Positions 1-11,840 of a stretch of DNA of 64,000 nt are shown one piece after another. The stretch is taken from positions 144,835 to 208,834 of the forward strand of contig NZ_MJAJ01000006.1 of the NCBI RefSeq assembly GCF_001746365.1, written 5' to 3'. The position numbers were made by a program, and so were the translations under genes. The DNA is from Streptomyces sp. LUP30 (GTDB lineage Bacteria > Actinomycetota > Actinomycetes > Streptomycetales > Streptomycetaceae). The notes under the pieces are model-generated. The model had not been told where the DNA came from. It saw only the letters and a program-made list of their open reading frames with translations, and searched no databases. Each line of letters starts with the position of its first letter. Position 1 is the first letter of the stretch.

Positions 1-80
1 GCTTCCAGACGCCCGTCTACGAGGACATGGGCTTCCTGGAGAAGGGCGCGAAGGCCGCCGGGAGCCCCGCGCGGAAGTGA
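1..80 (+). CDS. C-terminal end of an unidentified protein (5' part outside window)
   Basis: An open frame enters from the left edge (codons starting at base 3) and ends with TGA at 78-80, giving the last 25 residues of a protein ending in GAKAAGSPARK. The tail is too short to assign to a family. A 219-bp gap follows before typA, so the two genes are probably separate transcription units. It could also be a chance open frame, although its lack of stops and GC-rich third positions fit coding DNA. Confidence 0.4.
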   Translation, partial: FQTPVYEDMGFLEKGAKAAGSPARK

Positions 81-87
81 GCGCGGA

Positions 88-131
88 CCGGGCCCGGAAC
101 CGTCGCGGAACCGTCGCGGAACCGGGCCCGG
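88..131. repeat. Short repeat cluster upstream of typA
   Basis: Two copies of the palindrome CCGGGCCCGG (88-97 and 122-131) flank two perfect direct copies of the 11-mer GGAACCGTCGC (96-106 and 107-117). It may act as a terminator for the preceding gene or as a protein-binding site. Nothing else is recognisable in the 81-299 gap apart from a possible TACGAT -10 box at 200-205. Confidence 0.45.
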
Positions 132-299
132 AGGTGAGCGGGAGGTGATCGCCGGATGAACCGTGCGGCCCTGCGGAGGCCTTCCCCCGCGGGGCCACGT
201 ACGATGGGGTGAGGCCGTGGCGTGTCAAGCCCGGCAGGGCCCGCGTAACACAGACGTACGCAGCAGGGTCGCCCTCACACTCCGGGAGAACGCCGCTTT

Positions 300-2207
300 A
301 TGGCCACGCGCCACGACATTCGCAACGTAGCCATCGTCGCCCACGTCGACCACGGCAAGACGACTCTGGTCGACGCCATGCTCAAGCAGGCCGGCGCCTT
401 CGCGGCGCACGCCGCCGAGTCGCTCGACGACCGCATGATGGACTCGAACGACCTGGAGCGTGAGAAGGGCATCACGATCCTCGCCAAGAACACGGCGGTG
501 AAGTACCACCCCAAGGACGGGGGGGACGTCGTGACCATCAACATCATCGACACCCCCGGTCACGCCGACTTCGGCGGCGAGGTGGAGCGCGGCCTGTCGA
601 TGGTCGACGCCGTCGTGCTGCTGGTGGACGCCTCCGAGGGCCCGCTGCCGCAGACCCGCTTCGTGCTGCGCAAGGCGCTGCAGGCCCGCCTGCCCGTCAT
701 CCTGTGCATCAACAAGACGGACCGCCCGGACTCGCGCATCGACGAGGTCGTCAACGAGGCCTACGACCTCTTCCTCGACCTCGACGCCGACGAGGACCAG
801 ATCGAGTTCCCGATCGTCTACGCCTGCGCACGGGACGGCGTCGCCTCGCTGACCAAGCCGGAGGACGGCACGGTCCCGAAGGACAGCGACAGCCTGGAGC
901 CCTTCTTCTCCACGATCCTGTCGCACGTCCCGGCCCCCGAGTACGACGAGGAGGCCCCGCTCCAGGCGCACGTCACCAACCTGGACGCCGACAACTTCCT
1001 CGGCCGTATCGCGCTGCTGCGCGTCGAGCAGGGCGAGCTGCGCAAGGGCCAGACCGTCACGTGGATCAAGCGCGACGGCACCATGTCCAACGTGCGCATC
1101 ACCGAGCTGCTGATGACGGAGGCGCTCACCCGCAAGCCCGCCGAGAAGGCGGGCCCCGGTGACATCTGCGCCGTCGCCGGCATCCCGGAGATCATGATCG
1201 GCGAGACCCTCGCCGACCCCGAGAACCCCGTCGCGCTGCCGCTCATCACGGTCGACGAGCCGGCCATCTCGATGACCATCGGCACCAACACCTCGCCGCT
1301 GGTCGGCCGGGGCGGCACCGGCAAGGGCGCGGAGAACAAGGCCGCGGTCAAGGACCGCAAGGTCACCGCCCGCCAGGTCAAGGACCGCCTCGACCGCGAG
1401 CTGGTCGGCAACGTCTCGCTCCGGGTCCTGGACACCGAGCGTCCCGACGCCTGGGAGGTGCAGGGCCGCGGTGAGCTGGCGCTGGCCATCCTGGTCGAGC
1501 AGATGCGCCGTGAGGGCTTCGAGCTGACCATCGGCAAGCCGCAGGTCGTCACCAAGCTCGTCGACGGCAAGGTCTACGAGCCGGTCGAGCGCATGACGAT
1601 CGACGTGCCCGAGGAGCACATGGGCGCCGTCACGCAGCTCATGGGCGTGCGCAAGGGCCGGATGGACAACATGTCCAACCACGGCTCCGGCTGGGTCCGC
1701 ATGGAGTTCGTGGTCCCCTCCCGTGGTCTCATCGGCTTCCGCACCGAGTTCCTCACCGGTACGCGCGGCACGGGCATCGCCCACTCCATCCACGAGGGCC
1801 ACGAGCCGTGGTTCGGCACCCTGACGACCCGTAACAACGGTTCGCTGGTCGCCGACCGCGCCGGCGCCGTCACCGCGTTCGCGATGACCAACCTGCAGGA
1901 GCGCGGCGTCCTGTTCACCGACCCCGGCACCGAGGTGTACGAGGGCATGATCGTCGGCGAGAACTCGCGCTCCGACGACATGGACGTGAACATCACCAAG
2001 GAGAAGAAGCTCACGAACATGCGGTCGTCCTCGGCCGACTCGTTCGAGGCGATCGTCCCGCCGCGCAAGCTGTCGCTGGAGCAGTCCCTGGAGTTCTGCC
2101 GTGACGACGAGTGCGTCGAGGTGACCCCGGAGGCGATTCGCATCCGCAAGGTCGTCCTCGACCAGCGCGACCGGGCCCGCACCGCCAGCCGCGCCAAGCA
2201 CGGCTGA
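300..2207 (+). CDS. typA: Translational GTPase TypA/BipA
   Basis: This is a 635-aa ribosome-associated GTPase of the EF-G/LepA superfamily, implicated in ribosome assembly and stress adaptation. The G1 P-loop AHVDHGKTT is at residues 14-22, the switch I GITI follows, G3 DTPGH is at 84-88 and G4 NKTD at 138-141. The C-terminal half carries the EF-G-like beta-barrel, domain III/V and the TypA-specific region (for example the [20 protein letters not shown] block). Length matches the family. The ATG at 300 is preceded by a modest GGGAG at 284-288. A rho-independent terminator follows at 2244-2274. The identification is secure. Confidence 0.97.
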   Translation: MATRHDIRNVAIVAHVDHGKTTLVDAMLKQAGAFAAHAAESLDDRMMDSNDLEREKGITILAKNTAVKYHPKDGGDVVTINIIDTPGHADFGGEVERGLSMVDAVVLLVDASEGPLPQTRFVLRKALQARLPVILCINKTDRPDSRIDEVVNEAYDLFLDLDADEDQIEFPIVYACARDGVASLTKPEDGTVPKDSDSLEPFFSTILSHVPAPEYDEEAPLQAHVTNLDADNFLGRIALLRVEQGELRKGQTVTWIKRDGTMSNVRITELLMTEALTRKPAEKAGPGDICAVAGIPEIMIGETLADPENPVALPLITVDEPAISMTIGTNTSPLVGRGGTGKGAENKAAVKDRKVTARQVKDRLDRELVGNVSLRVLDTERPDAWEVQGRGELALAILVEQMRREGFELTIGKPQVVTKLVDGKVYEPVERMTIDVPEEHMGAVTQLMGVRKGRMDNMSNHGSGWVRMEFVVPSRGLIGFRTEFLTGTRGTGIAHSIHEGHEPWFGTLTTRNNGSLVADRAGAVTAFAMTNLQERGVLFTDPGTEVYEGMIVGENSRSDDMDVNITKEKKLTNMRSSSADSFEAIVPPRKLSLEQSLEFCRDDECVEVTPEAIRIRKVVLDQRDRARTASRAKHG

Positions 2208-2243
2208 TCCGCGAGCAGTTCGCGGGCGGGCGCACGCGCTCGC

Positions 2244-2274
2244 AAGCCCGGGTTCCCTCAGGGGGCCCGGGCTT
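2244..2274. terminator. Rho-independent terminator after typA
   Basis: AAGCCCGGG (2244-2252) pairs with CCCGGGCTT (2266-2274), and the + strand then continues with a short T run. It lies between typA (+) and the convergent methyltransferase gene (-) and can serve the typA transcript. Confidence 0.85.
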
Positions 2275-2293
2275 TTCGCGGCCCGCCGCCCCG

Positions 2294-3031
2294 TCAGGCC
2301 CGTGCGGCCAGGGTGATGATCTCCGGGCTCGTCGCCGTCAACGGCCCCCGGGCCCAGTCCCCGTACTGCGCCTCCACCCGTAGCCCCGCCTCGGCCAGGA
2401 AACGGGTCAGGGCCGCGGGGGTGAGGAAGCGCAGGGTCGCGCGGCTGGTACGAGGCTCGGGCCAGTCGTCCGAGTCGAAGCTCTCCGTGAAGGTGACCCG
2501 GTCGCCGAAGGGCTCGTCCTCGACCTCGTGCCAGACCCGGACGACACGGCCGTGGGCGTCGGTCACCTTGCGCACCCGGTCCGGGGTCCAGGCCTGCCAG
2601 GCCCGCACCGCCGGGTTGCGGGTCTCGAACACGAACCGGCCGCCCTCGCCCAATGCGCACCGCACGGCCCGCAGGGCGGCGCGCAGTTGCTCGTCGCCCA
2701 GGAGCGCCTGGAAGGCGTGGCCCGTCATCGTGACGAGGTCGAACTCACCGTTCCACAGCCGGGTGCCCAGGTCGCCGAGCAGCCACTCCACGCCGGGCGC
2801 CCGGCGCCGGGCCTGGACGAGCATCGCGGCCGCCGGGTCGAGGCCCGTGAGCCGGCCGGAGTGGCCGGCCGCGGTGGCCCGCGCGAGGAGCCGGCCGGTG
2901 CCGCAGCCGACGTCGAGCACCGCGTCGGCCGAACTCACCAGGTCCAGATAGAAGTCGTCGTCCGGGCCCCACGGATTGATGCTGTCGTACAGCGCGGCGA
3001 GTGCGAGATCCGCGAACGAATGATCGACCAC
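2294..3031 (-). CDS. Class I SAM-dependent methyltransferase
   Basis: This is a 245-aa protein with a Rossmann-type methyltransferase fold. Motif I VLDVGCGTG is at residues 38-46, followed by an acidic loop (TGLDPAAAMLVQARRRAP) and a motif-II-like segment FDLVTMTGHAF. Substrate cannot be inferred. A GTG start (3029-3031, protein beginning MVDHSFADL) is chosen because it lies just before the conserved helix preceding motif I. The open frame extends much further upstream, but only through low-complexity and repeat-derived sequence. The gene is convergent with typA and divergent from the DinB-like gene. Confidence 0.85.
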   Translation of the reverse strand: MVDHSFADLALAALYDSINPWGPDDDFYLDLVSSADAVLDVGCGTGRLLARATAAGHSGRLTGLDPAAAMLVQARRRAPGVEWLLGDLGTRLWNGEFDLVTMTGHAFQALLGDEQLRAALRAVRCALGEGGRFVFETRNPAVRAWQAWTPDRVRKVTDAHGRVVRVWHEVEDEPFGDRVTFTESFDSDDWPEPRTSRATLRFLTPAALTRFLAEAGLRVEAQYGDWARGPLTATSPEIITLAARA

Positions 3032-3214
3032 CGCGGCAGTCTGCCATAGCCCGCCGCACGGGAAGACAAGATCCACGACATGCGGAACCGGCGCCCGGCG
3101 CCCGGCGCGACACCCTCCGGACCGGGGCGGGCGCGACCCCGGCGTGAGATCCGCGCCGACGCCCCCGGCGAAACTCCCTCGACAAGCAGACGGGGGCCGG
3201 ACAGGCTCTGCGCG

Positions 3215-3721
3215 ATGACGAGAACAGACGACATGCCCACCGCCTGGGACGAGCGCACCCAGCTCACCACCTTCCTCGACTACGCCCGGGACACCGCCCG
3301 CGCCAAGTGCGCGGACCTCTCCGACGCGGACGCCCGCAAAGCGCCCCTGCCGGGTTCGCCGCTGATGACCCCGAGCGGCCTGATCAGCCATCTGCGCTGG
3401 GTCGAGTACTACTGGTTCCGCGTCGTCCTCCTCGGCGAGGAGGACGAGGGACCCTGGACCGACGAGGACCCCGACCGCGAGATGCGCGTCGCCGTCGACC
3501 TCCCGCTCGCGCGGCTGCTCGACGAGTACGCCGAACACGCCGAAGCGCACCGCGCGCTGGTGGCCGGACACGACCTGGACACCCGGGCGGTGCGGCCGGC
3601 CCGCGACGGCCGCCACGTGGACCTGCGCTGGATCCTCCTGCATCTGATCGAGGAGACGGCCCGGCACAACGGTCACCTCGACATCCTGCGCGAGCTGATC
3701 GACGGCACGACCGGCGTCTGA
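3215..3721 (+). CDS. DinB superfamily protein (DUF664 type)
   Basis: This is a 168-aa helical-bundle protein. The SGLISHLRWVEYYWF block and the C-terminal HLIEETARHNGHLDILREL block are typical of DUF664/DinB-like metalloproteins. The conserved histidines in both blocks would form the divalent-metal site. Actinobacterial members include thiol-dependent (mycothiol) transferases, so a thiol-S-transferase role is possible but is an inference; mshB lies 22 kb away. ATG at 3215 is preferred; a second in-frame ATG lies at 3233. The gene stands alone, and the 11-bp repeat array begins 86 bp after its stop codon. Confidence 0.85.
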   Translation: MTRTDDMPTAWDERTQLTTFLDYARDTARAKCADLSDADARKAPLPGSPLMTPSGLISHLRWVEYYWFRVVLLGEEDEGPWTDEDPDREMRVAVDLPLARLLDEYAEHAEAHRALVAGHDLDTRAVRPARDGRHVDLRWILLHLIEETARHNGHLDILRELIDGTTGV

Positions 3722-4146
3722 ACGCCCAGGGCGACCCACCCCCCCGATCCGCTCGCGATCCCGGCCTGCGCCTGCCGTGGCGACGGAGACCGCCCGAAAA
3801 ACCCCTCGAAGACCGGCGGAAGACCGACGAGTGACCGACGGAAGAGCGATGAAAGACCGACGAAAGGCCGATGAAAGACCGACGAAAGACTGCTGAAAGA
3901 CCGACGAAGGACCAGTGAAAGACCACTGAAAGACCGCTGAAAGGCCGTTGAAGGAGCCGGGAAAGACGGCCCACGGAGACTGGTGGTGCGGGGCGGGCGA
4001 CCGACGGGGGACACGCGGCGCCCGCCCCCGAGCCACCTCCTGCCGCACCGCGCCGCACCACGCGGGCCGCGCCCGGCCCGGACGCCGGCAGTTGGCCGGA
4101 TCCCGACCCCGGGCGGCCCGGAGGTTCGCGTCGGCGAAGCCCGGCG
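3722..4146. other. Intergenic region holding the 11-bp repeat array
   Basis: This is the 425-bp gap between the DinB-like gene and the promoter of the AfsR-like gene. It contains the 11-bp tandem array at 3808-3972 and otherwise GC-rich DNA. Long open frames on the - strand cross it, but they are by-products of a repeat unit lacking stop codons. They have no ribosome site and lower third-position GC than real genes here, so I do not call a gene. Confidence 0.7.
3808..3972. repeat. Tandem array of fifteen 11-bp direct repeats
   Basis: Fifteen contiguous 11-bp units are visible, with consensus (A/G)AAGACCGACG. Examples are AAAGACCGACG at 3852-3862, 3874-3884 and 3896-3906, and AAAGGCCGATG at 3863-3873. 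The first three units (3808-3840) and the last two (3951-3972) are the most divergent. The period equals about one DNA helical turn, so every unit faces the same side of the helix. The array ends about 175 bp before the -35 of the AfsR-like gene. SARP regulators are known to bind heptamer direct repeats at 11-bp spacing, which makes a regulatory array plausible; this is inference. Confidence 0.9.
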
Positions 4147-4175
4147 TTGCTCGGCCGTCGTCGCTGGTCTACGTT
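4147..4175 (+). promoter_or_regulatory. Predicted promoter of the AfsR-like gene
   Basis: TTGCTC (4147-4152) and TACGTT (4170-4175) are separated by 17 bp. The -10 box ends only 6 nt before the ATG at 4182, the arrangement expected for a leaderless transcript. There is no Shine-Dalgarno sequence, which agrees with that. Confidence 0.6.
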
Positions 4176-4181
4176 CTGTCA

Positions 4182-7685
<3,504 letters not shown>

Positions 7686-7707
7686 CCGCGACCGCCGGCG
7701 CGGCCGC

Positions 7708-8493
7708 TCAGGCGGACGTGGCATACGCGCTGCCGAGCCCGAGCCGGGGGTCGCGGGCGAGGATGCGTTCCTGCAGCGACCGCAGGTCCGGGCCCGGCTC
7801 GCAGCCCAGGAGGTCGACCATCCGCAGGCGCAGCAGCCGGAAGCAGTCCAGCGCGTCCGCCTGACGTCCGCCACGGTGCAGGGCGAGCATCAGCAGACCG
7901 GCGACCTTCTCGTCGAAGGGGTGCATCTCGGCGAGCCAGTGCAGCTGCGGCAGGCACTCCTCGTGCCGTCCCGCGCGCAGGTACAGCTCGGTGCTGCCGA
8001 TCAGCGCCTCCCGGTGCTCGCGCCGCAGCGCCGTCCGCGCCGACTCCGCCCAGGGCGTGCGCACGTCGGAGAGCGGCTCGCCGCGCCACAGTTCGAGAGC
8101 CCGCCCGTAGAGACCGAGGGCCGTGTCCGTCTCGCCGGCGCGGGCGGTGTGCTGCGCCTGGCGGACGAGGGCGCGGAACCGCGCGGTGTCCACGGACCGC
8201 TCGTCGACGGCGAGGACGTACCCGCCCCGTCTGCGGGCCAGTTCGAAGCTCCCGCTCCGCTGTCCGTCGGCCCCCAGCGCCTTTCGCAGCCGGGTGGCCT
8301 GGATGTAGAGCGCGTCGCGCGGATGCATGGGCCGTCGCTCCTGCCACACCCGCTCGATCAGCGTCTCGTCGGCCACGAAGACCCCCGGGGTCCATGCCAG
8401 CGCCGCCAGCAGCAGTTTGGTGCCGTGCGGAAGCGGCAGCTTGTCACCGGAGTGGGCGCGAGCCTCCACGCAGCCCAGCAACTGGATTTCCAT
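7708..8493 (-). CDS. Small SARP family transcriptional regulator
   Basis: This 261-aa protein has only the minimal SARP modules: an N-terminal OmpR-like winged helix (about residues 1-95, MEIQLLGCVEAR start) and a BTAD of tandem TPR-like helices (about 100-250, with the typical ALELWRGEPLSDV and LRLRMVDLLGCEPGPDL segments). Such proteins activate pathway-specific promoters through 11-bp-spaced direct repeats. The ATG at 8491-8493 is preceded on the minus strand by a GGGGG-containing ribosome site. The gene converges on the AfsR-like gene, with only 22 bp between stop codons. No biosynthetic cluster is adjacent, so its target is unknown; the divergent peptide importer is one candidate. Confidence 0.9.
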   Translation of the reverse strand: MEIQLLGCVEARAHSGDKLPLPHGTKLLLAALAWTPGVFVADETLIERVWQERRPMHPRDALYIQATRLRKALGADGQRSGSFELARRRGGYVLAVDERSVDTARFRALVRQAQHTARAGETDTALGLYGRALELWRGEPLSDVRTPWAESARTALRREHREALIGSTELYLRAGRHEECLPQLHWLAEMHPFDEKVAGLLMLALHRGGRQADALDCFRLLRLRMVDLLGCEPGPDLRSLQERILARDPRLGLGSAYATSA

Positions 8494-9132
8494 GCCGTAC
8501 CCCCGTACCTCGAACCACTTGAGTCACCACTGTGTGCGCGGGGTGTTCGGGTGGCGCATGGATGCTGCACGGGTGCGGCGACCGGCTGGGCGCGGGCACC
8601 CTCGGTGGGACGGGCGGAGAGGCCGAGGGGGCAGGGAAGACGTAGGGAAAACCCTTCGTCATGGCCATGGAGTCCGCTCCAAGCGGCTTTGCCTACTAGC
8701 CTGCTGTGTGAACGGACGGCCTGCGCGGCTTCGAGCGCGCCTCCGTGTGTCTCCGGATGCCCCGTCGCGGGCAGCTCGACACGGCCGATGCACACGGTCG
8801 ACCCGGGGGCAAGTGAATTTCTTCTCCTCGTTGTCCGCAATACGGACAGCCATCCCCGGTAGATGTGTAACAAGTCCGTTTCGCAGGGATCTTTCTGCTA
8901 GCTGTTTGTCCGGATTTTGGAAGAAGTACACATCAGGTGTGATCGAACCGAGACCTTTGGGGTGTGGTTCGCCCTTCGCCCATGGCAGATAGTTAGGCGC
9001 GTAGAGCTCGGAATGAACGGGTCACGCGCTGCAGCTGCGGCGACTCGCGAGCCCGGGGGGCACCTGACTGTTTCAGGCACCGGTGACGGTGGTGTCATGT
9101 GCCCCTTCATGTGGTGAACCAATGGACTCATG
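8494..9132. promoter_or_regulatory. Long divergent regulatory region between SARP and peptide importer
   Basis: This is 640 bp of non-coding DNA between divergently transcribed genes. From about 8810 to 8945 it is AT-richer than its surroundings. It contains a perfect 17-bp inverted repeat at 8832-8848. A weak TTGTCC (8906-8911) / TACACA (8927-8932) pair has only a 15-bp spacer and is not called as a promoter. Confidence 0.6.
8832..8848. promoter_or_regulatory. Perfect inverted repeat, candidate operator
   Basis: TGTCCG and CGGACA form perfect 6-bp arms around a 5-bp centre (CAATA). It lies about 300 bp upstream of the lipoprotein start in the AT-richer part of the divergent region. The size and symmetry fit a dimeric HTH repressor site; the regulator is unknown. 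Confidence 0.5.
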
Positions 9133-9144
9133 AGGAGGAGCCCC

Positions 9145-10761
9145 ATGCGTGGTGCCAAGAGCGCCAAGTGGGTTGCGATAGCCGCCGTTGTGGCGCTGGG
9201 TGCGACGGCCTGTGGCGGTGGCGGGGACTCGGGCAGCTCGGCCAAGGGCGACGGCACCGTGGCGGTGGAGATCGGCGAACCGCAGAACAGCCTGGTTCCC
9301 ACCAACACGTACGAGACCGAGGGCGGCCAGGTCATCAACGCCCTCTTCACGGGTCTGACCAAGCTTGACGCCAGCAACAAGGTCGTCAACGCGATGGCGG
9401 AGTCGATCGACTCCAAGGACAACAAGGTCTGGACGATCAAGCTCAAGTCGGGCTACACCTTCCACAACGGGGAGAAGGTCACCGCCCAGTCCTTCATCGA
9501 CGCCTGGAACTACGGCGCGAACCAGACCAACGCCCAGCAGACCAACCCGCTGTTCAGCCACATCCAGGGCTACAGCGACCTGAACCCGGGCGAGGGCAAG
9601 AAGCCCACGACCGACAAGCTCTCCGGTCTGAAGGCCGTCGGCGACGACACGCTGCAGGTCACCCTGACCGGCGCGTTCTCCGCCTTCCCGTCGCAGCTCT
9701 CGTTCACCGCGTTCGTGCCGCTGCCCAAGGCGTTCTTCAAGGACCCGAAGGGCTTCGGCGAGGCCCCGATCGGCAACGGCCCCTTCGAGATGAAGGGCAA
9801 GTTCAAGCACAACGAGTCGATCAGCACCACGAAGTACGACAAGTACCCGGACGCCTCGAAGATCGAGGTCAAGGGCGTCAACTTCAAGATCTACTCGAAC
9901 CTGGACACCGCCTACAAGGACCTCGTCGCGGGCAACCTCGACAGCCTCCTGACGATCCCGACCTCGGGTCTGCCGACGTACAAGAAGGACCTGCCGAACC
10001 GCACGATCGACGAGCCCGACTCGGCCGTCGGTTACATCGGCTTCCCGGTCAAGTACAACAAGGCCTTCCAGAACGCGGATCTGCGCAAGGCGATCTCCAT
10101 GTCGATCGACCGGAAGACGATCTCCGACAAGATCTTCCTCGGCGCCCGTACCCCCGCGGACGACTACATCAGCCCCATCATCGACGGCTACCGCAAGGGC
10201 GCGTGCGGTGAGGCCTGCACGCTGAACCCGGCCAAGGCCAAGGAGCTGTACAAGAAGAGCGGCGGGCTGCCCGGCAACACGCTGGAGATCGGCTACAACG
10301 CCGACGGCGGCCACAAGGAATGGGTCGAGGCGGTCGCCAACCAGATCCAGCAGAACCTGGGCGTCAAGGTGACGGCCAAGCCGTTCGAGCAGTTCCAGAC
10401 GATCCTGAACGACCTGGACGCCAAGAAGTACAGCGGCGCCTTCCGGATGGCCTGGAGCATGGACTACCCGGACGCGGAGGACTACCTCCGTCCGGTCTTC
10501 TCCAAGGAAGCCATCGCCAACGGCTCGAACTACTCGGGTTACGTCAACGAGGACTTCGAGAAGCTCCTCGTGCAGGGCGACCAGGCCCCGTCGCACGAAG
10601 AGGCCGTCAAGAAGTACCAGGCGGCGGACGACGTCCTGCTCAAGGACCTGCCGTACATCCCGGTGTACTTCTACACGATGAACGCGGGCTTCAGCGACAA
10701 GATCAAGTCGATGAAGGTCGCCGGTCACCAGATCCTGTGGGACACGGTCAAGCTCAGCTGA
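9145..10761 (+). CDS. Oligopeptide ABC transporter substrate-binding lipoprotein (operon 1)
   Basis: This is a 538-aa family-5 extracellular solute-binding protein (OppA/DppA/BldKB type), which captures peptides outside the membrane and delivers them to the permeases. It has a lipoprotein signal peptide with Cys23 in GATAC followed by a Gly-rich tether. The WTIKLKSGYTFHNGEKVTAQSFIDAWNY block is the family hallmark. ATG 9145 is chosen over ATG 9130 because the strong AGGAGGAG (9133-9140) lies between them. It is the first gene of a five-gene importer operon. Two stable hairpins separate it from the permease gene, suggesting higher expression of this gene than of the rest. The BldK peptide importer is the closest known analogy, but bldK as I recall it has a different gene order. 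Confidence 0.93.
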   Translation: MRGAKSAKWVAIAAVVALGATACGGGGDSGSSAKGDGTVAVEIGEPQNSLVPTNTYETEGGQVINALFTGLTKLDASNKVVNAMAESIDSKDNKVWTIKLKSGYTFHNGEKVTAQSFIDAWNYGANQTNAQQTNPLFSHIQGYSDLNPGEGKKPTTDKLSGLKAVGDDTLQVTLTGAFSAFPSQLSFTAFVPLPKAFFKDPKGFGEAPIGNGPFEMKGKFKHNESISTTKYDKYPDASKIEVKGVNFKIYSNLDTAYKDLVAGNLDSLLTIPTSGLPTYKKDLPNRTIDEPDSAVGYIGFPVKYNKAFQNADLRKAISMSIDRKTISDKIFLGARTPADDYISPIIDGYRKGACGEACTLNPAKAKELYKKSGGLPGNTLEIGYNADGGHKEWVEAVANQIQQNLGVKVTAKPFEQFQTILNDLDAKKYSGAFRMAWSMDYPDAEDYLRPVFSKEAIANGSNYSGYVNEDFEKLLVQGDQAPSHEEAVKKYQAADDVLLKDLPYIPVYFYTMNAGFSDKIKSMKVAGHQILWDTVKLS

Positions 10762-10775
10762 CCCGAGTCTGAGCA

Positions 10776-10839
10776 GTTCCGAAACACTGCGGAACAGGGT
10801 GAGCAGGGGGGCGCATCACCAGCCTTCCCCTGCTCACCC
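10776..10839 (+). promoter_or_regulatory. Double intercistronic hairpin after the binding-protein gene
   Basis: Two hairpins sit in tandem. GTTCCG (10776-10781) pairs with CGGAAC (10790-10795). GGGTGAGCAGGGG (10797-10809) pairs with CCCCTGCTCACCC (10827-10839). No T tract follows. In binding-protein-dependent ABC operons such structures act as partial terminators or 3'-end stabilisers that raise binding-protein mRNA over permease mRNA; that role is inferred here. Confidence 0.75.
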
Positions 10840-10913
10840 CTTCTGCCGTCTCCCGTCCGACAGTGCCGCCTTCCCGGCAGCGGGCGGGTCGAGCACCCCC
10901 CTCTGGAGTACCG

Positions 10914-11840
10914 ATGGGCCGATACGTCGTGCGCCGCCTCCTGCAGGTAATCCCTGTGGCGATAGGCGTCACGTTCATCATCTTCTGCCTGGTCTTCGCT
11001 CTGCCCGGCGACCCGATCCAGGCACTGGCCGGCGACAAGCGCGCCGACCCCAACGTCGCGGCGATCCTCCGCGCGCACTACCACCTCAACGAACCGCTGT
11101 ACCAGCAGTACTGGCACTACATCAGCGGCGTCTTCACCGGTGACCTCGGCGAGACGTACAACGGGCGTGCCATCACCGACATCGTGTCGGAGCGGTTCCC
11201 CGTCACCCTGAAGCTGGGCCTGACCGCCTTCGCCCTCGAAGCAGTCATCGGTGTCGTGGCGGGCATCTTCTCCGCGCTCAAGCGGGGCAAGTTCCTCGAC
11301 AACGTGGTGCTGGTCTCCACGCTGGTGCTGATCTCGATCCCCGTCTTCGTCCTGGGCAGCGTGCTCCAGCTCGAGTTCGGCGTGAACCTCAAGGCCACGC
11401 CCGTGGCCGGCATCCAGCAGGGCTGGCCGCAGAGTTACATCCTTCCGGCCATCGTGCTCGCCGCGACCTCGATGGCGTACATCGCCCGGCTCACCCGGGC
11501 GAGCATGACGGAGTCGATCCGCGCCGACTACGTGCGCACCGCGATCGCCAAGGGACTGCCGCAGCGCCGGGTCATCGGTCTGCACGCCCTGCGCAACTCC
11601 CTGATTCCGGTCATCACGTTCCTGGGCTTCGACCTCGGCGCCCTCATGGGCGGCGCCATCATCACCGAGCGCGTGTTCAACATGCCCGGCATCGGCGGCC
11701 AGTTGGCCCAGTCCCTCTATCTGCGCGAGCGTCCCGTCGTGGTCGGACTGGTCACCCTCCTGGTGCTGATCTACCTGGTGGCGAACCTTCTCGTAGACCT
11801 GATGTACGCCGTGCTCGACCCGAGGATCCGCTATGAGTGA
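10914..11840 (+). CDS. Peptide ABC transporter permease, OppB/DppB type (operon 1)
   Basis: This is a 308-aa inner-membrane protein with about six transmembrane helices. It starts with the typical MGRYVVRRLLQVIPV helix and carries the EAA cytoplasmic loop (ADYVRTAIAKGLPQRRV) that contacts the ATPases, ending in AVLDPRIRYE. It would form a heterodimer with the next permease. ATG 10914 has a nearby CTGGAG ribosome site and matches the family start. It overlaps the next gene by 8 nt (translational coupling). Confidence 0.95.
   Translation: MGRYVVRRLLQVIPVAIGVTFIIFCLVFALPGDPIQALAGDKRADPNVAAILRAHYHLNEPLYQQYWHYISGVFTGDLGETYNGRAITDIVSERFPVTLKLGLTAFALEAVIGVVAGIFSALKRGKFLDNVVLVSTLVLISIPVFVLGSVLQLEFGVNLKATPVAGIQQGWPQSYILPAIVLAATSMAYIARLTRASMTESIRADYVRTAIAKGLPQRRVIGLHALRNSLIPVITFLGFDLGALMGGAIITERVFNMPGIGGQLAQSLYLRERPVVVGLVTLLVLIYLVANLLVDLMYAVLDPRIRYE

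Noticed and set aside
3808..3972. CRISPR array
   Set aside because: The units are 11 bp and directly adjacent with no unique spacers, and no cas genes are present.
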